From Acetobacteraceae bacterium (GTDB lineage Bacteria; Pseudomonadota; Alphaproteobacteria; Acetobacterales; Acetobacteraceae): a DNA stretch of 13,772 bases. Location: NCBI GenBank assembly GCA_947476855.1, contig CANJSR010000076.1, positions 1 to 13,772 on the forward strand, read 5' to 3'. The number at the start of each line of letters is the position of its first letter. Positions within the stretch are counted from its first letter, which is position 1. Under the pieces are notes generated by a model. That model was not told the origin of the DNA and searched no databases. It saw nothing but the letters and a program-made list of their open reading frames with translations. The position numbers and the translations under genes are program-made. Shown piece after piece: positions 13,452 through 13,772 of this stretch.

Positions 13452-13772
13452 TCAGGCGCCAATGCCATAGGCACGCGCGAGAAGTTGGATCGGGTGCGTC
13501 ACGAGTTCCGGCTTCGGCTTGTCATCGCCCAGGCGATCCATGCCCTGCACGATATGCACGCCGGCCAGCGGGCATTCCGACATCACGAAGCCCGGACCGT
13601 TCTGTGCCGCCTGACGGGCGACGGGGCGGCCGACTTTGATGGCGGTCTCGAAATGCTCCTGCTTGAAGCCCCAGGACCCGCCGTGACCCGAGCAACGCTC
13701 GATCACCTTGACGTCGGCGGATGGGATCAGTCGCAGCATCTCCGCGCCCTTCTGCCCCATGTTCTGGGCGCG
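13452..13772 (-). CDS. CCG-domain (heterodisulfide reductase-like) Fe-S protein, C-terminal fragment
   Basis: Open from the window's right edge to TGA 13454-13452, giving 106 visible residues; the N-terminus lies outside. The fragment matches the last part of a GlpC/HdrB-like iron-sulfur oxidoreductase with a cysteine-rich CCG domain. VIERCSGHGGSWGFK (23-37) contains C27 and H30, and MSECPLAGVHI (64-74) contains C67. PIQLLARAYG (94-103) is the usual end of the family. Such proteins pass electrons through Fe-S clusters and CCG-bound sites. The 4Fe-4S ferredoxin half cannot be checked here. Immediate neighbour DUF3501 lies 18 nt downstream, as in the rubrerythrin/CCG/DUF3501 cluster. A rubrerythrin gene should lie just beyond the window if the cluster is complete. 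Confidence 0.82.
   Translation of the reverse strand, partial: RAQNMGQKGAEMLRLIPSADVKVIERCSGHGGSWGFKQEHFETAIKVGRPVARQAAQNGPGFVMSECPLAGVHIVQGMDRLGDDKPKPELVTHPIQLLARAYGIGA

Overview
The window looks like chromosomal DNA of a GC-rich alphaproteobacterium, most likely Acetobacteraceae/Rhodospirillales. That placement rests on high GC, strong G/C third-position use, the ppx/gppA-rlmE gene pair, and a nested hairpin repeat built from GGGGC-NNN-GCCCC units of a kind I associate with such genomes. It was made by eye and is an inference. No phage, insertion sequence, CRISPR array, tRNA or rRNA is visible. Most of the window is ordinary metabolic and housekeeping sequence, and no defence or otherwise novel multi-gene system can be supported. 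The most unusual element is a 264-nt nested palindrome at 4759-5022.

Layout, left to right. (1) 1-309: 3' end of otsA (trehalose-6-phosphate synthase, + strand). (2) 310-590: non-coding and repeat-rich, with four degenerate GTCAT-GGGC units, a 36-nt sequence repeated exactly at 12760-12795, and a small palindrome. (3) 591-2807: a divergent pair, a luciferase-like (LLM) flavin oxidoreductase on - and an M20 zinc peptidase on +. (4) 2923-4694: a minus-strand two-gene operon, ppx/gppA then rlmE, joined by an ATGA overlap. (5) 4759-5022: the nested palindrome. (6) 5009-5899: a degenerate GGDEF-domain protein (- strand) whose stop codon lies inside the palindrome. (7) 6001-7092: a medium-chain dehydrogenase (- strand) with an altered catalytic zinc motif. 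(8) 7197-12749: a plus-strand run of four genes: zeta-crystallin-like quinone oxidoreductase, short-chain dehydrogenase, HyuA and HyuB. Gaps are 23 and 38 nt, and hyuA/hyuB overlap as TGATG, so it is probably one transcript. (9) 12750-12842: convergent gap holding the second 36-nt repeat copy and a perfect 10-bp hairpin. (10) 12843-13772 (- strand): an iron-sulfur CCG-domain protein (partial) followed by a DUF3501 protein.

How the genes may work together. HyuA and HyuB form an ATP-dependent ring-opening amidohydrolase of the hydantoinase/oxoprolinase type. The two upstream NAD(P)(H) oxidoreductases could process the substrate or product, but nothing in the sequence names that substrate. The Fe-S protein/DUF3501 pair resembles a known but poorly characterised cluster that usually also contains a rubrerythrin. 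Ppx/GppA (polyphosphate/ppGpp turnover) and RlmE (23S rRNA 2'-O-methylation) are housekeeping functions.
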